From the NCBI GenBank assembly GCA_044220535.1, contig JBGAQU010000005.1:1-56450 (forward strand): a stretch of DNA of 56,450 bases, read 5' to 3'. Each line of letters opens with the position of its first letter. The stretch's first letter is position 1. Source of the stretch: JBDHTS01 sp044220535. Its GTDB lineage: Bacteria > Pseudomonadota > Alphaproteobacteria > Micavibrionales > Micavibrionaceae. The notes below the pieces were generated by a model, which saw only the letters and a program-made list of their open reading frames with translations, was not told where the DNA came from and did no database searches. Positions 14,854-23,099 of the stretch are shown here, one piece after another. The position numbers and the translations under genes are program-made.

Positions 14854-15708
14854 ATGGATGCCGCCATGTTCCGCACAGCTCTGCGCCTAAGCATATTATC
14901 CGTGGCCTTTACTGCATATATTCATCCCGCCAATGCAGGCTTGCTGGACAGGTTTGCATCTCCCACCTTCGCCTCGTCCAAGGGCGTGATTTCCTCAACC
15001 TCTGCGGCTGAAGCCAAAACACCGGGCACAACCGCGCTTCCCGTTTACAGCTCCGCCGAAAACATGAAACCGGTAGAGGTCAAGAAAACCGATGTCAAAG
15101 AATCCGAAACCCCGTCGGTGCCCGATGCGGTGAAGGCGGCCGGCGATGCGCACGGCTCAGCCGCCGTAAAACCTCCGGCGTCCGGCACGGCGCTGGTCCG
15201 TATCATTGACGGCACGACATCCGGCGTGGACGTTAAAATCAATGGCAAGAGCTACAGCGCCGCTGCGGGCAGCATCGGCAAATACTATAGCATGCCGCTT
15301 GGCACGGTTGAGGCCGTTAACGGCAGTGAAAGAACATCCTTCAACCTGTCCTCCGGCGGCATGTATTCCATTCTGGTCGGTCAAGGAAAGTTTGAATCCA
15401 GGCAGGAACCTGCGCTTGATCCCAATAAAGCCCAGTTTGTTCTGATCAACCTCAGCGGTGCGCCGGGCGTCAGCATTAAAACGTCCGCAGGCGCCGCCAG
15501 CGATGTCGGCCCCGCCCAGCCGGGCGCTGTTGCCACGTCCCAGATCAACCCCATCAATGTGACGCTGGGCGTTTATGATGGTAATTCGACGCTTCTTGCG
15601 ACGCTGACTGGCCTGACCTTGGAAAAGGGTGCAGCCTATACGGTTCTCGTCTATCCCGGCAGCGGCGGCAAAACCGTGGTCACCTATGCCAAGGCCGTTG
15701 GCGGTTGA
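14854..15708 (+). CDS. Exported AlgF-like protein
   Basis: The product is 284 residues from the ATG preceded by AGGACAAACCAAGA. A TTG start at 14809 is also open but too close to its GAGGAA. A signal peptide is clear (RTALRLSILSVAFTAYIHPA, then NAG). A 60-90 residue spacer rich in Ala, Ser and Pro follows, then two beta-rich repeats resembling AlgF of alginate O-acetylation: ALVRIIDGTTSGVDVKINGK with GKYYSMPLGTVEAVN, and AQFVLINLSGAPGVSIKT with TLEKGAAYTVLVYPG. AlgF is the periplasmic partner of AlgI/AlgJ, but neither is nearby, so the role here is open. It overlaps the Nudix gene start by four bases. Confidence 0.65.
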   Translation: MDAAMFRTALRLSILSVAFTAYIHPANAGLLDRFASPTFASSKGVISSTSAAEAKTPGTTALPVYSSAENMKPVEVKKTDVKESETPSVPDAVKAAGDAHGSAAVKPPASGTALVRIIDGTTSGVDVKINGKSYSAAAGSIGKYYSMPLGTVEAVNGSERTSFNLSSGGMYSILVGQGKFESRQEPALDPNKAQFVLINLSGAPGVSIKTSAGAASDVGPAQPGAVATSQINPINVTLGVYDGNSTLLATLTGLTLEKGAAYTVLVYPGSGGKTVVTYAKAVGG

Positions 15709-16259
15709 ACACAGCTGCCGACCTGATCGCGCGGCTGGAACGCCACGCCGCACGGCATGAAACCGAACGCGTATCGGCCTTGCGTGTAACGGATCTGATC
15801 CGTTCCGCGCCACGCTGTTTCCACCGCGATCATTTCAACCCTGGCCATGTCACAGGCTCCGCATTGTTGATCAGCCGCGATGGAACCAGGGTTTTAATGA
15901 ATCATCACGGCACGCTGGATAAATGGATCTGTTTCGGCGGCCATGCCGATGGGGAAATGGACATCGCCAATGTCGCCCTGCGTGAATTACAGGAAGAATC
16001 CGGTATTACGGATGTCGCCTTCGTCATGAACGATATCTTCGATGTTGATATCCACCCGATCCCGGCCAACCCGAAAAAATCCGAACCCGCGCATGAACAT
16101 TTCGACATACGCTTTCTGTTCCGCGTCACTGGCAACGAAAACTTCGCCGTCAGTGATGAATCCCACGCCATGAAATGGTGCGCATATGATGAGGCTCTGC
16201 TTCTGGCGGGGGATGACAGCATGCGAAGGCTGTTGCAAAAGTGGAATGTCCTCAGATAA
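15705..16259 (+). CDS. Nudix hydrolase
   Basis: The product is 184 residues from a TTG that overlaps the preceding stop (TTGA). The Nudix box is intact at about 76-98, GHADGEMDIANVALRELQEE followed by SGI, matching GX5EX7REUXEEXGU. The flanking GTLDKWICFGGHADG and HFDIRFLFRV are typical of the fold. It hydrolyses a nucleoside diphosphate linked to another group. The substrate cannot be inferred from the sequence. Coupling to the AlgF-like gene may be accidental. Confidence 0.85.
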   Translation: MNTAADLIARLERHAARHETERVSALRVTDLIRSAPRCFHRDHFNPGHVTGSALLISRDGTRVLMNHHGTLDKWICFGGHADGEMDIANVALRELQEESGITDVAFVMNDIFDVDIHPIPANPKKSEPAHEHFDIRFLFRVTGNENFAVSDESHAMKWCAYDEALLLAGDDSMRRLLQKWNVLR

Positions 16260-16340
16260 AGGGCAGTTTATTTAGTTTAAGGCCTTGATTAAGAGGGGAA
16301 AATCCTTGGATAAATCCGCCTTTTCCTGTACATACACTCC

Positions 16341-16721
16341 ATGAATACAATACTCGCCATAGGCCTTGGCGGCGGCATCGGGGCGCTTCTGCGGCATTCC
16401 CTTAACGGGGCGGTCACGGGTTGGCTTGGCACGGGATTTCCTTATGGAATTATGCTGATCAATATCCTCGGCTCTCTTATCATGGGTCTGCTGATCGGTA
16501 TCTTTGCCCAGGCGGGCGAAATCCCGCAGGCCTGGAAGGCTTTCCTGACTGTTGGCATCCTTGGTGGCTTCACCACGTTCTCGACGTTTTCGCTGGATGC
16601 CGTCCTGCTGCTGGAACGCGGCGCGTATGGTGCGGCGGCTTTGTATATCGGCGGATCGGTGGCGTTGTCGCTGGGCGCATTGATCGCGGCCTTATGGGGA
16701 GTCCGTCTATGGCTGAGCTGA
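16341..16721 (+). CDS. crcB: Fluoride ion channel CrcB/FluC
   Basis: The product is 126 residues with four membrane segments, the length of a dual-topology Fluc subunit. The N-terminal GGGIGALLRHSLNG contains the conserved Gly-Arg region. GTGFPYGIMLINILGSLIMG and GILGGFTTFSTFSLD are signature motifs, the second with the Phe/Ser/Thr residues of the fluoride pore. It exports fluoride. The upstream 80 bases do not match the fluoride riboswitch. The 3' end overlaps the start of the pseudouridine synthase by 13 bases. Confidence 0.95.
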   Translation: MNTILAIGLGGGIGALLRHSLNGAVTGWLGTGFPYGIMLINILGSLIMGLLIGIFAQAGEIPQAWKAFLTVGILGGFTTFSTFSLDAVLLLERGAYGAAALYIGGSVALSLGALIAALWGVRLWLS

Positions 16722-17698
16722 AAGACGCCCGCATTATCACCGTGCCTTTGTCCGATGACGGGCAGCGCCTGGACCGCTGGCTGAAAAAAGCCGTGCCGGA
16801 ACTGCCCTACGGCCTGTCGCAGAAACTGATCCGCAAGGGTGCGATCAAGATCGATGGCAAAAAGGCGAAAGGGGACGCCAAACTCTCCGCCGGGCAACAG
16901 GTGCGCATTCCGCCTGTCGAAGACAAGCCCGAAACCGAAAGAACCGTACCAACCCTGAGCCGTGATGATGAAAAATTCATCAAATCGCTGGTGATTTACG
17001 ACGACGGCGACGTCATCGCTTTCAACAAACCATCCGGTCTCGCGTCGCAGGGCGGCGGCGGCGTGGAATGGCACATAGATCATTATTTTCCGGCATTGGC
17101 GGATGAATTCGGTCAGATCCCGCGTTTGATCCATCGCCTCGACCGCGATACGTCCGGCGTCCTGCTCGCCGCCCGTTCGGCGGATGCGGTGCGGCGGCTG
17201 GGCAAGGCGTTTCGTGACCGCCGCGCAAAGAAAACCTATTGGGCCATCACGATTCCCGCGCCCACTGAAAATGACGGCCTGGTCAACGCGCCGATTTTAA
17301 AACCCGAAGGCCCGCATAAGGATCGTATGATCATCGGCAAGGGCGGCCAGCTGGCCTTGACCGATTTTTCCATCATCGAGCGCGCCGCCAAAAAAGCCGC
17401 GTTCGTCGCCTTTTCCCCGCGGACCGGCCGCACGCACCAGATCCGCGTTCACGCGTCGGATGTTTTGATGTGCCCGATCATGGGCGATGAAAAATACGGC
17501 GGCGCCGCCTGTTGGCTGGAAGGAATGGAGGGGCTGGCAAAACGCCTGCATTTGCACGCGCGGCAGCTGATCATCGCGCACCCGACGGTGGACAATAAAA
17601 TCCTCACCTTCGTCGCGCCGTTGTCGGATGATCTGAAAGAAAGCTGGCAGACTCTGGGCTTCGATCCCAACAGCCGTGTCCAGCCCTTCAAGGATTAA
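16709..17698 (+). CDS. RluC/RluD-type 23S rRNA pseudouridine synthase
   Basis: The product is 329 residues. The open frame extends upstream inside crcB, but ATG 16709 after GGGGAGTCCGTCT gives the usual N-terminus. An S4 domain lies at about 20-75 (QRLDRWLKKAVPELPYGLSQ, then IRKGAIKIDGKKAKGDAKL). The catalytic domain contains IHRLDRDTSGVLLAARS with the nucleophilic Asp, and FSPRTGRTHQIRVH. It converts uridines in 23S rRNA helices to pseudouridine. Whether it is RluC or another family member cannot be settled here. Position 3' of crcB is the usual alphaproteobacterial arrangement. Confidence 0.93.
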   Translation: MAELKDARIITVPLSDDGQRLDRWLKKAVPELPYGLSQKLIRKGAIKIDGKKAKGDAKLSAGQQVRIPPVEDKPETERTVPTLSRDDEKFIKSLVIYDDGDVIAFNKPSGLASQGGGGVEWHIDHYFPALADEFGQIPRLIHRLDRDTSGVLLAARSADAVRRLGKAFRDRRAKKTYWAITIPAPTENDGLVNAPILKPEGPHKDRMIIGKGGQLALTDFSIIERAAKKAAFVAFSPRTGRTHQIRVHASDVLMCPIMGDEKYGGAACWLEGMEGLAKRLHLHARQLIIAHPTVDNKILTFVAPLSDDLKESWQTLGFDPNSRVQPFKD

Positions 17699-17707
17699 AA
17701 AAACACT

Positions 17708-19018
17708 ATGGTGATGTTTCGGGAAGATGAGCAACGCATGATCGCCGCCGAACGCGCGGCAGAAACCCGTTGGAAAAAAATCCTGCGGCGTGTCGTGAAA
17801 TGGTCGCTGATTATTGGCGGCCTGTTTTTTTTGGTTCTTTTTATCTTGAGCGGCCTGGGTGGTAAAAGTGAATCCTTAAAAAAAGGTCTGGAACAATATT
17901 TGATGCAGTCTACAGGCCTGGTGCCTGTGGTTGGCACGTTAAATGGCATATTATTTTTTCCTGTCATGACGCTGGATGGGGATGCGATCGGCTTGTATAA
18001 GCCCATACCCAATGCCAAACCGGTCAAGGATCTTCCATTGCCGCATGGCGCCGAAGTCATATCGGTGGAACATTTTGATGTGGGTATGGCTTTTTGGGAT
18101 ATGTTTTTTGCGCGCCGCCTGATCCGTGCACTAAACGTAAAGAATCTTAAGTTTGAATCGGGGGCTATCGATAAGAGGCCCTTGCTTCTGCGCTCTGCCC
18201 GGCTGGATTTAAAAGCATATAAAGATGGACCAGCCCTGACGGTCGATGGACAATATGGCGATAAAGAAATGAAAGCCACGTTGCAGATGCAGCGTAAGGG
18301 CTTGTCCTACGGCATACCGGATGATGCGGATTTCAATGCCGCAATAGGCGATTTACGTTTTGCCGGCGTATTGAAAAAAGCAAAAAAAGGCGCGCACTGG
18401 ACATTCACCCAATTTGGCAGGCCGGGCATAACGGCGGATTTGCACCTGCACTCCACTTTAAAACAAACCAATATGGATGTTGAAATTTATTATAATAAAA
18501 ACACTGTATCGGTAAACGTGATCGCCAGGGACAAACAAGCCGTGAAAGGTGTAGTAAAAATATCCCGCCTGGATATTTCAGACAGCGCCCCTCTGGTCAC
18601 ACTTGCAGGCCAGATTGCGACCTTGTGGCCAGACACTAAGGTGGTCAAAGATTTTGTGACCGACATCGACATTGCAGAAATACAGGCGGACGGCAAAAAT
18701 GCAGGCGCATTGTCTTTCCGCCTGCGTAAGGCCGGTTCCGCTCTTTCCGTCTATGATATCACCGGAACGATCGATGCAGAGAAAATCGGAAAATCTGAAG
18801 GGCAGATTGTCTTAATCAACCGTAATGATTTGAAGCTGTCTATCCTTGCTCATCCCGAATGCATGCAGGGAACGCTTGCCATCAAAGGCGATGATCTGGT
18901 TTTTGATCCGTTGATCATGGTATCGCCGAACGGGCGTCTGGCTGGCACAGGCAGGATCGGTACGCAATCCGTCAATGCCATGCTGAAACCTGTTTCCGGC
19001 AAGGGCTGTACGCCGTGA
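17708..19018 (+). CDS. AsmA-like inner-membrane-anchored protein
   Basis: The product is 436 residues. A single N-terminal membrane segment follows basic residues (VVKWSLIIGGLFFLVLFILS at about 29-48). The next part (GLEQYLMQSTGLVPVVGTLN, then FPVMTLDGDAIGLY) looks like the start of AsmA-family proteins, where lipid-transfer-type beta domains begin. The rest is beta-rich without catalytic motifs. AsmA-family proteins bridge the periplasm and are connected with outer-membrane lipid homeostasis. The family assignment rests on the N-terminal pattern only. It overlaps the ATP12 gene by four bases. Confidence 0.55.
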   Translation: MVMFREDEQRMIAAERAAETRWKKILRRVVKWSLIIGGLFFLVLFILSGLGGKSESLKKGLEQYLMQSTGLVPVVGTLNGILFFPVMTLDGDAIGLYKPIPNAKPVKDLPLPHGAEVISVEHFDVGMAFWDMFFARRLIRALNVKNLKFESGAIDKRPLLLRSARLDLKAYKDGPALTVDGQYGDKEMKATLQMQRKGLSYGIPDDADFNAAIGDLRFAGVLKKAKKGAHWTFTQFGRPGITADLHLHSTLKQTNMDVEIYYNKNTVSVNVIARDKQAVKGVVKISRLDISDSAPLVTLAGQIATLWPDTKVVKDFVTDIDIAEIQADGKNAGALSFRLRKAGSALSVYDITGTIDAEKIGKSEGQIVLINRNDLKLSILAHPECMQGTLAIKGDDLVFDPLIMVSPNGRLAGTGRIGTQSVNAMLKPVSGKGCTP

Positions 19019-19722
19019 AACGCATTTATAAAACCGTAGCAGTGCATGATACCGGCAAAGGCTTTGAAATCCATCTCGATGGCCGCCCCGCCCGCATGCC
19101 CGGCGGGGATGTATTGCGCGCGCCGTCTGAAGGTTTGGCGCAGGCTATTGCCGATGAATGGGATGCGCAGGGCAACGATATCCTGCCGGACACCATGCCC
19201 CTGACCCAGATTCTCACTACGGCCCTCGACCGCGTAGTTTCAGAACGCCAGAACATGATGCGGCCCTTGATGGCGTTTCTCGATACCGATCTGCTTTGCT
19301 ACCGCACCGCGCAGCCTGTCATTGCGCAACGCCAGGCCGCCGTCTGGGACCCGTGGCTGGACTGGTTTCATGGCGCGTATCAAATTTCCTTGAAAACCAC
19401 CGACGATCTGCAGGCCTTGCGCCAGCCGGACCGCGCGCATGACATCGTGCGGTCTATCCTCGATGACATGGATCTTTATCGTTTCACCGTGATGCAGATT
19501 GTCACAGACCTGACGGGATCCTCGGTACTGGCCATGGCCTTCACCGGCGGCGCAATCACCCCGGACCAGGCCTATGAAGCCGCCAATGTTGACGAGATTT
19601 ATAAAAGCGAAATCTACAACGAAGATTTCTATGGCGCCGCCCCGAACCAGCAGAAACGCAACGATGCGATGAAGCGGGATCTGCATGCGGCGCGTGAATT
19701 TTTGCATCTGTTGGGTCGATAA
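19015..19722 (+). CDS. ATP12-family chaperone for F1-ATPase assembly
   Basis: The product is 235 residues from a GTG overlapping the previous stop. Family features are the N-terminal beta part (MKRIYKTVAVHDTGKGFEIH, LDGRPARMPGGDVLRAPSEG), the middle IADEWDAQGNDILPDTMPLT, TTALDRV, and the acidic helix FLDTDLLCYRT. ATP12 binds the F1 alpha subunit during assembly in mitochondria and alphaproteobacteria. The C-terminal YEAANVDEIYKSEIYNEDFY also occurs in bacterial members. It ends 83 bases before a short leader ORF. Confidence 0.92.
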   Translation: MKRIYKTVAVHDTGKGFEIHLDGRPARMPGGDVLRAPSEGLAQAIADEWDAQGNDILPDTMPLTQILTTALDRVVSERQNMMRPLMAFLDTDLLCYRTAQPVIAQRQAAVWDPWLDWFHGAYQISLKTTDDLQALRQPDRAHDIVRSILDDMDLYRFTVMQIVTDLTGSSVLAMAFTGGAITPDQAYEAANVDEIYKSEIYNEDFYGAAPNQQKRNDAMKRDLHAAREFLHLLGR

Positions 19723-19805
19723 ATACTGCAGCGCAAAAATTTTCTTGCGCGCTGTTTAAAGCTGTGGCACCCTGTCTATCCGTTTATCAACTGTGAGACA
19801 AACCC

Positions 19806-19865
19806 ATGACGACTGGAATTGCATCCTCCGTCATCGGTCCTGTGAAACGAGTGCCGCTCTTCTAA
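19806..19865 (+). CDS. Putative 19-residue leader peptide
   Basis: ATG 19806 opens MTTGIASSVIGPVKRVPLF and ends with TAA at 19863-19865. It lies about 15 bases before a long hairpin with a T-rich tail and 124 bases before the ABC exporter. A 5-bp hairpin GCCGC/GCGGC overlaps its last codons, so ribosome position could alter folding. There is no run of a single amino-acid codon that would name a regulatory amino acid. The existence of the peptide is inferred. Confidence 0.4.
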   Translation: MTTGIASSVIGPVKRVPLF

Positions 19866-19880
19866 AGCGGCTGTTTTTCC

Positions 19881-19929
19881 AAGGGCCCGGTGACTTTTAA
19901 AGTTAACCAAAGGGCCCTTTTCCCTTTTT
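19881..19929 (+). terminator. Terminator or attenuator before the ABC exporter
   Basis: AAGGGCCC at 19881-19888 pairs with GGGCCCTT at 19912-19919. Inside, GGTGACTTT and AAAGTTAACC extend the stem with one bulge. A T-rich tract (TTTTCCCTTTTT) follows. It could end the ATP12 transcript or attenuate transcription of the exporter. Confidence 0.7.
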
Positions 19930-19989
19930 CCATCAATGATTTGTGTAAGGAAATCTGATCCTTTTTCAAGGACAGGCTTGTATCGATCC

Positions 19990-21765
19990 ATGAAAAAACA
20001 GATTCACTATAAAGACGTCTTTGCCTTCGCATGGCATTACTGGAAACGCAGGCCGAAAGCCGGCATGGCCGCTATGGCTTTGCTGGGCTTTGCCACCGCG
20101 CTGGATACGTTTGTGCCGGTCTATACCGGGCGCATCGTCGATACGCTGAGCAGTCACCAGGCGGGCGATACAGCCGCACTCGCAGATGCGTGGCATTACC
20201 TGCTCGTGTTCACGCTTCTGGTGTTCGGTTTCACCAGCATGCGGACCATTGCCATCTACACCTACAACTGGTGCGCCATCCGCGCGCTCTATGACATCGT
20301 GACCGAAGCGTTGCATAAGGTGCAGCGGTTCTCCGCCGACTGGCACGCCAACGCCTTCGCCGGCGGCACGGTGCGTAAAATCACGCGCGGTATGTGGTCC
20401 TTCGATGTGTTTGAGAACACGCTGTATATAGGCCTGTACCCGGCCATCATCATGATGGTGGGGATGACTGTGATGCTGCTGGTCCACCTGCCCATGGTCG
20501 GCCTGTTTGCGGCGTTTATGATCATCCTCAATTCCTGGGTCAGCATCTGGATGGCCATGAAAATGGCGCCGCGTTTCCGTGCCTCGGCGGAGGCCGACAC
20601 GCAAGTCGGCGCGACGCTGGCCGATATCATGACCGGCATCCCGACCGTCAAATCTTTTGGCGCGGAAAAACGTGAAGACATCCTGTTCCATGAAGTCGCC
20701 ACAGGCTGGCGGGCAAAGGCGATGTTCGCATGGCAATTGTCCGAAACCGCCAACGCTATTCGCGCTATCCTGCGCAACCTGACGCTGGTCGGCATGGTGA
20801 CGGTCACCGTGATCATGTGGCGTGACGGCCAGGCCACGGCGGGCGATATTGCCCTGTCACTGACCAGCTTCTTCATCCTGGGCGGTTATTTGCGCGATAT
20901 CGGCATGCATATCTCCAACCTCCAGAAATCGATATCGGAGATGGAAGACGTCACGGGCTTCTGGCGGCGCGTCGATGAAATCAACGACAAGCCCAATGCC
21001 CCGATGCTGAAAACCAAGGGCGGGGAGATTGTGTTCGACAAGGTGCGCTTCGCCTATGCCAATAGCGGCAGTGCCATCTATGACGATTTCTCCCTGACCA
21101 TTCGCCCGGGTGAAAAAATCGCGCTGGTCGGCCACTCAGGCAGCGGCAAGTCGACCTTCGTCAAACTGCTGCAACGCATGTATGACGTGCAGGGCGGCGC
21201 CATCCGTATTGACGGTCAGGCCATCGATAGCGTAACGCAGGAATCCCTGCGCCATGCCATCGCCCTGGTGCCGCAGGAACCGGTGCTGTTTCACCGTGCC
21301 CTCGCGCGCAACATCGCTTATGGCAGGCCGGACGCGACGATGGACCAGATTGTGGAGGCTGCGCGCAAGGCCTATGCGGATGAATTCATTCAGTCCTTGC
21401 CGCAAGGGTACGACACCATGGTCGGCGAACGCGGGATCAAGCTGTCGGGCGGGGAACGCCAGCGCGTGGCGATTGCCCGCGCCATTCTGGCCGACGCGCC
21501 GATCCTGATCCTGGACGAGGCGACGTCTTCGCTGGATTCTGTGTCGGAACATATCATCCAGAAAGCGCTGGAAAACCTGGTGCAGGGCCGCACCACCATC
21601 ACCATCGCCCACCGTCTGTCGACGATCCGCAAAGTCGACCGCATCCTGGTGTTTGACAAGGGAAGGATTGTAGAGCAGGGAACGCACGAAGAACTGATGG
21701 CCCGTGAAGGCTCCGGCTATCGTGCGCTGTATGAAATGCAGGTGCTGGGCCTGGCGGACGGATAA
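19990..21765 (+). CDS. ABC transporter, fused permease and ATP-binding domains (exporter type)
   Basis: The product is 591 residues from ATG 19990. The frame is open 18 codons further upstream, but those lie in the leader. Residues about 1-320 form the six-helix permease (GTVRKITRGMWSFDVFENTL). The ATPase follows: Walker A GHSGSGKST near residue 385, Q-loop ALVPQEPVLFHRALA, signature LSGGERQRVAIARAI, Walker B ILILDEATSSLD, and H-loop AHRLST. This is an MsbA/HlyB-like half-transporter that works as a homodimer. The exported substrate is not indicated, and no fusion or outer-membrane partner is adjacent. A leader hairpin precedes it. Confidence 0.95.
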   Translation: MKKQIHYKDVFAFAWHYWKRRPKAGMAAMALLGFATALDTFVPVYTGRIVDTLSSHQAGDTAALADAWHYLLVFTLLVFGFTSMRTIAIYTYNWCAIRALYDIVTEALHKVQRFSADWHANAFAGGTVRKITRGMWSFDVFENTLYIGLYPAIIMMVGMTVMLLVHLPMVGLFAAFMIILNSWVSIWMAMKMAPRFRASAEADTQVGATLADIMTGIPTVKSFGAEKREDILFHEVATGWRAKAMFAWQLSETANAIRAILRNLTLVGMVTVTVIMWRDGQATAGDIALSLTSFFILGGYLRDIGMHISNLQKSISEMEDVTGFWRRVDEINDKPNAPMLKTKGGEIVFDKVRFAYANSGSAIYDDFSLTIRPGEKIALVGHSGSGKSTFVKLLQRMYDVQGGAIRIDGQAIDSVTQESLRHAIALVPQEPVLFHRALARNIAYGRPDATMDQIVEAARKAYADEFIQSLPQGYDTMVGERGIKLSGGERQRVAIARAILADAPILILDEATSSLDSVSEHIIQKALENLVQGRTTITIAHRLSTIRKVDRILVFDKGRIVEQGTHEELMAREGSGYRALYEMQVLGLADG

Positions 21766-21780
21766 ACGTTATAATTTTAA

Positions 21781-21875
21781 TGTCATCCCGCAGCAAAGCG
21801 GAGGGATCTTCATTGGTTCCACAAGATCGCTATGTGGCATTATAGAAGATCCCTCCGCTTTGCTGCGGGATGACA
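21781..21875. repeat. Second-family inverted repeat (CCCGCAGC type), copy 1
   Basis: GTCATCCCGCAGCAAAGCGG at the left is mirrored by CCGCTTTGCTGCGGGATGAC at the right, with GAGGGATCTTC/GAAGATCCCTC continuing the arms and 34 bases in the middle. The other copy is at 34,958. Between two convergent genes it may serve as a bidirectional terminator. Confidence 0.88.
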
Positions 21876-21897
21876 ATGTTTATAGGACTTTGAAAAT

Positions 21898-22389
21898 CTA
21901 AAACCACTCTTTCACATTCCCCATCCTGTGCCCACGCAACGCACGGGACAGGCCTTTGGCGGCGCGGTAGATAAAATAAATCATGCTCGGCCCCATCGAC
22001 ACCAGGGAAACGACGGCCAGCAGCTTCACATTATCCGTCACCACAAACTGCCCGGTCAGCATCGTGTTGCTCATCTCCTCAATCGCGGCAAGGTCCAGCC
22101 TGCCGGACAAATAAAACCCGGCGGCGACAAATCCAATGGCAAAAAACAGAGACGATATCCAGAACGTGCGGATCAGATACGTCATATGGTTATGCACCAG
22201 ACTCTCTTCACCATATTTCCGGCGCAGGCTATACGCGCTGAACATCACATAGAACAGCAGCAGGATTGCCACAACATTCAATGCAGGCAGTGGCACGCAG
22301 GAAAAAATAATCATGGCAACCATCGCCGCATAAACCCGGTTCACCTGCTTCTGTTCTTTTTCGGGAATAGACTGAAGAGTATTGTCCAT
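21898..22389 (-). CDS. Membrane protein of unknown function
   Basis: The product is 163 residues with four predicted hydrophobic segments and a soluble N-terminus (EKEQKQVNRVYAAMVAMIIF, then LNVVAILLLFYVMFSAYSL). The loop YGEESLVHNHMTYLIRTFWI between the second and third helices resembles small uncharacterised alphaproteobacterial membrane proteins of the COG3671 kind. I infer no biochemical role. It starts at ATG 22389 after AAAGGCTCTTCC, 16 bases downstream of the VapC stop, so it may be read through from the toxin-antitoxin pair. Confidence 0.6.
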   Translation of the reverse strand: MDNTLQSIPEKEQKQVNRVYAAMVAMIIFSCVPLPALNVVAILLLFYVMFSAYSLRRKYGEESLVHNHMTYLIRTFWISSLFFAIGFVAAGFYLSGRLDLAAIEEMSNTMLTGQFVVTDNVKLLAVVSLVSMGPSMIYFIYRAAKGLSRALRGHRMGNVKEWF

Positions 22390-22405
22390 GGAAGAGCCTT
22401 TCAGT

Positions 22406-22789
22406 TTAACGGATCGCTTTGATTTTAACCCCTGCCGCAGCCTTTATCCATGCCCTGTCCGCTGTGACGGCTTCAAGATCCATGGATTTTGCCGTGGCCA
22501 GACATGCGCGGTCGCCAAGGGATAATCCAAATTCTTTTGTCTGGCTGATCATGTCGCCTGCAATATGAGCGAGATTGGCATCGAATGGTATGACATTGCT
22601 GACCAATGTCGTCACCGCATCCAGCGCTTTATTGGCAGGGATGCCATGCAGCTTCAGATGGCCGATCATTTCGGCAAGGTTGACGGCTGAAATGACAGAC
22701 CGGTCAAGAAGGTCTATGACTTTTTCTCCGCCCGGTTCATGATTCAGAACGGCAAGCAGGGCTGAACTGTCCAGAATAAACTCAGCCAT
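22406..22789 (-). CDS. vapC: PIN-domain toxin, VapC family
   Basis: The product is 127 residues, a typical VapC ribonuclease toxin. The four acidic active-site positions are visible: D7 (ILDSSALLAVL), E40 (VNLAEMIG), D93 (LSLGDRACLATA) and D111 (AVTADRAW). The true start is ATG 22789, which overlaps the antitoxin stop by eight bases (ATGGCTGA). The frame is open further up inside the antitoxin gene but has no start there that fits the family. Genetic coupling with the AbrB-type antitoxin is the standard toxin-antitoxin layout. The RNA target is not known. Confidence 0.9.
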   Translation of the reverse strand: MAEFILDSSALLAVLNHEPGGEKVIDLLDRSVISAVNLAEMIGHLKLHGIPANKALDAVTTLVSNVIPFDANLAHIAGDMISQTKEFGLSLGDRACLATAKSMDLEAVTADRAWIKAAAGVKIKAIR

Positions 22790-23039
22790 TGTTATCGCGC
22801 TCGGCATCGTGCCGCCGTTCCGCGATCAGTTCATCGATAAGGGAAACACCTTCTTTTATATAAGGTTTCAAAAGTTGCCGCGCGCGCTCAACCCTCTGGC
22901 TGGCGGGGAAAATCCGCAATTCGCCCTCATCCAGCCTCAGAACCAGGCTGGCACCCGGCTTGATATTCAGTGCGCGTCTAACGGTCACGGGAATAACCAC
23001 CCGTCCGCCATCCTGTAAAGTGGTTGTAAACTCTTCCAT
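22782..23039 (-). CDS. vapB: AbrB/SpoVT-type antitoxin, VapB family
   Basis: The product is 85 residues. The N-terminal half is a swapped-hairpin AbrB domain (GGRVVIPVTVRRALNIKPGA, then LVLRLDEGELRIFP). The C-terminal helix-rich part would bind and neutralise the toxin. Operon autoregulation through an operator at the promoter is expected. The upstream 60 bases are A+T-rich with the palindromic ATGACATAAT/ATGACATTTATGTCAT sequence around 23048-23093, a plausible operator. Confidence 0.88.
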   Translation of the reverse strand: MEEFTTTLQDGGRVVIPVTVRRALNIKPGASLVLRLDEGELRIFPASQRVERARQLLKPYIKEGVSLIDELIAERRHDAERDNNG

Positions 23040-23059
23040 AAATCAATTATGACATAATT

Positions 23060-23096
23060 TGATAAAAATGGCAAGAAATGACATTTATGTCATTTT
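23060..23096. promoter_or_regulatory. Candidate operator of the VapBC pair
   Basis: AATGACATTTATGTCATTTT contains TGACAT-TT-ATGTCA, a 14-base palindrome at about 23079-23092, and a related TATGACATAAT lies 30 bases away next to the antitoxin start. AbrB-type antitoxins usually bind repeated A+T-rich sites like these. Confidence 0.45.
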
Positions 23097-23099
23097 CAA

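Noticed and set aside
16260..16340. A fluoride riboswitch ahead of crcB.
   Set aside because: The conserved fluoride aptamer sequence and pseudoknot are not present in the 80-base spacer.
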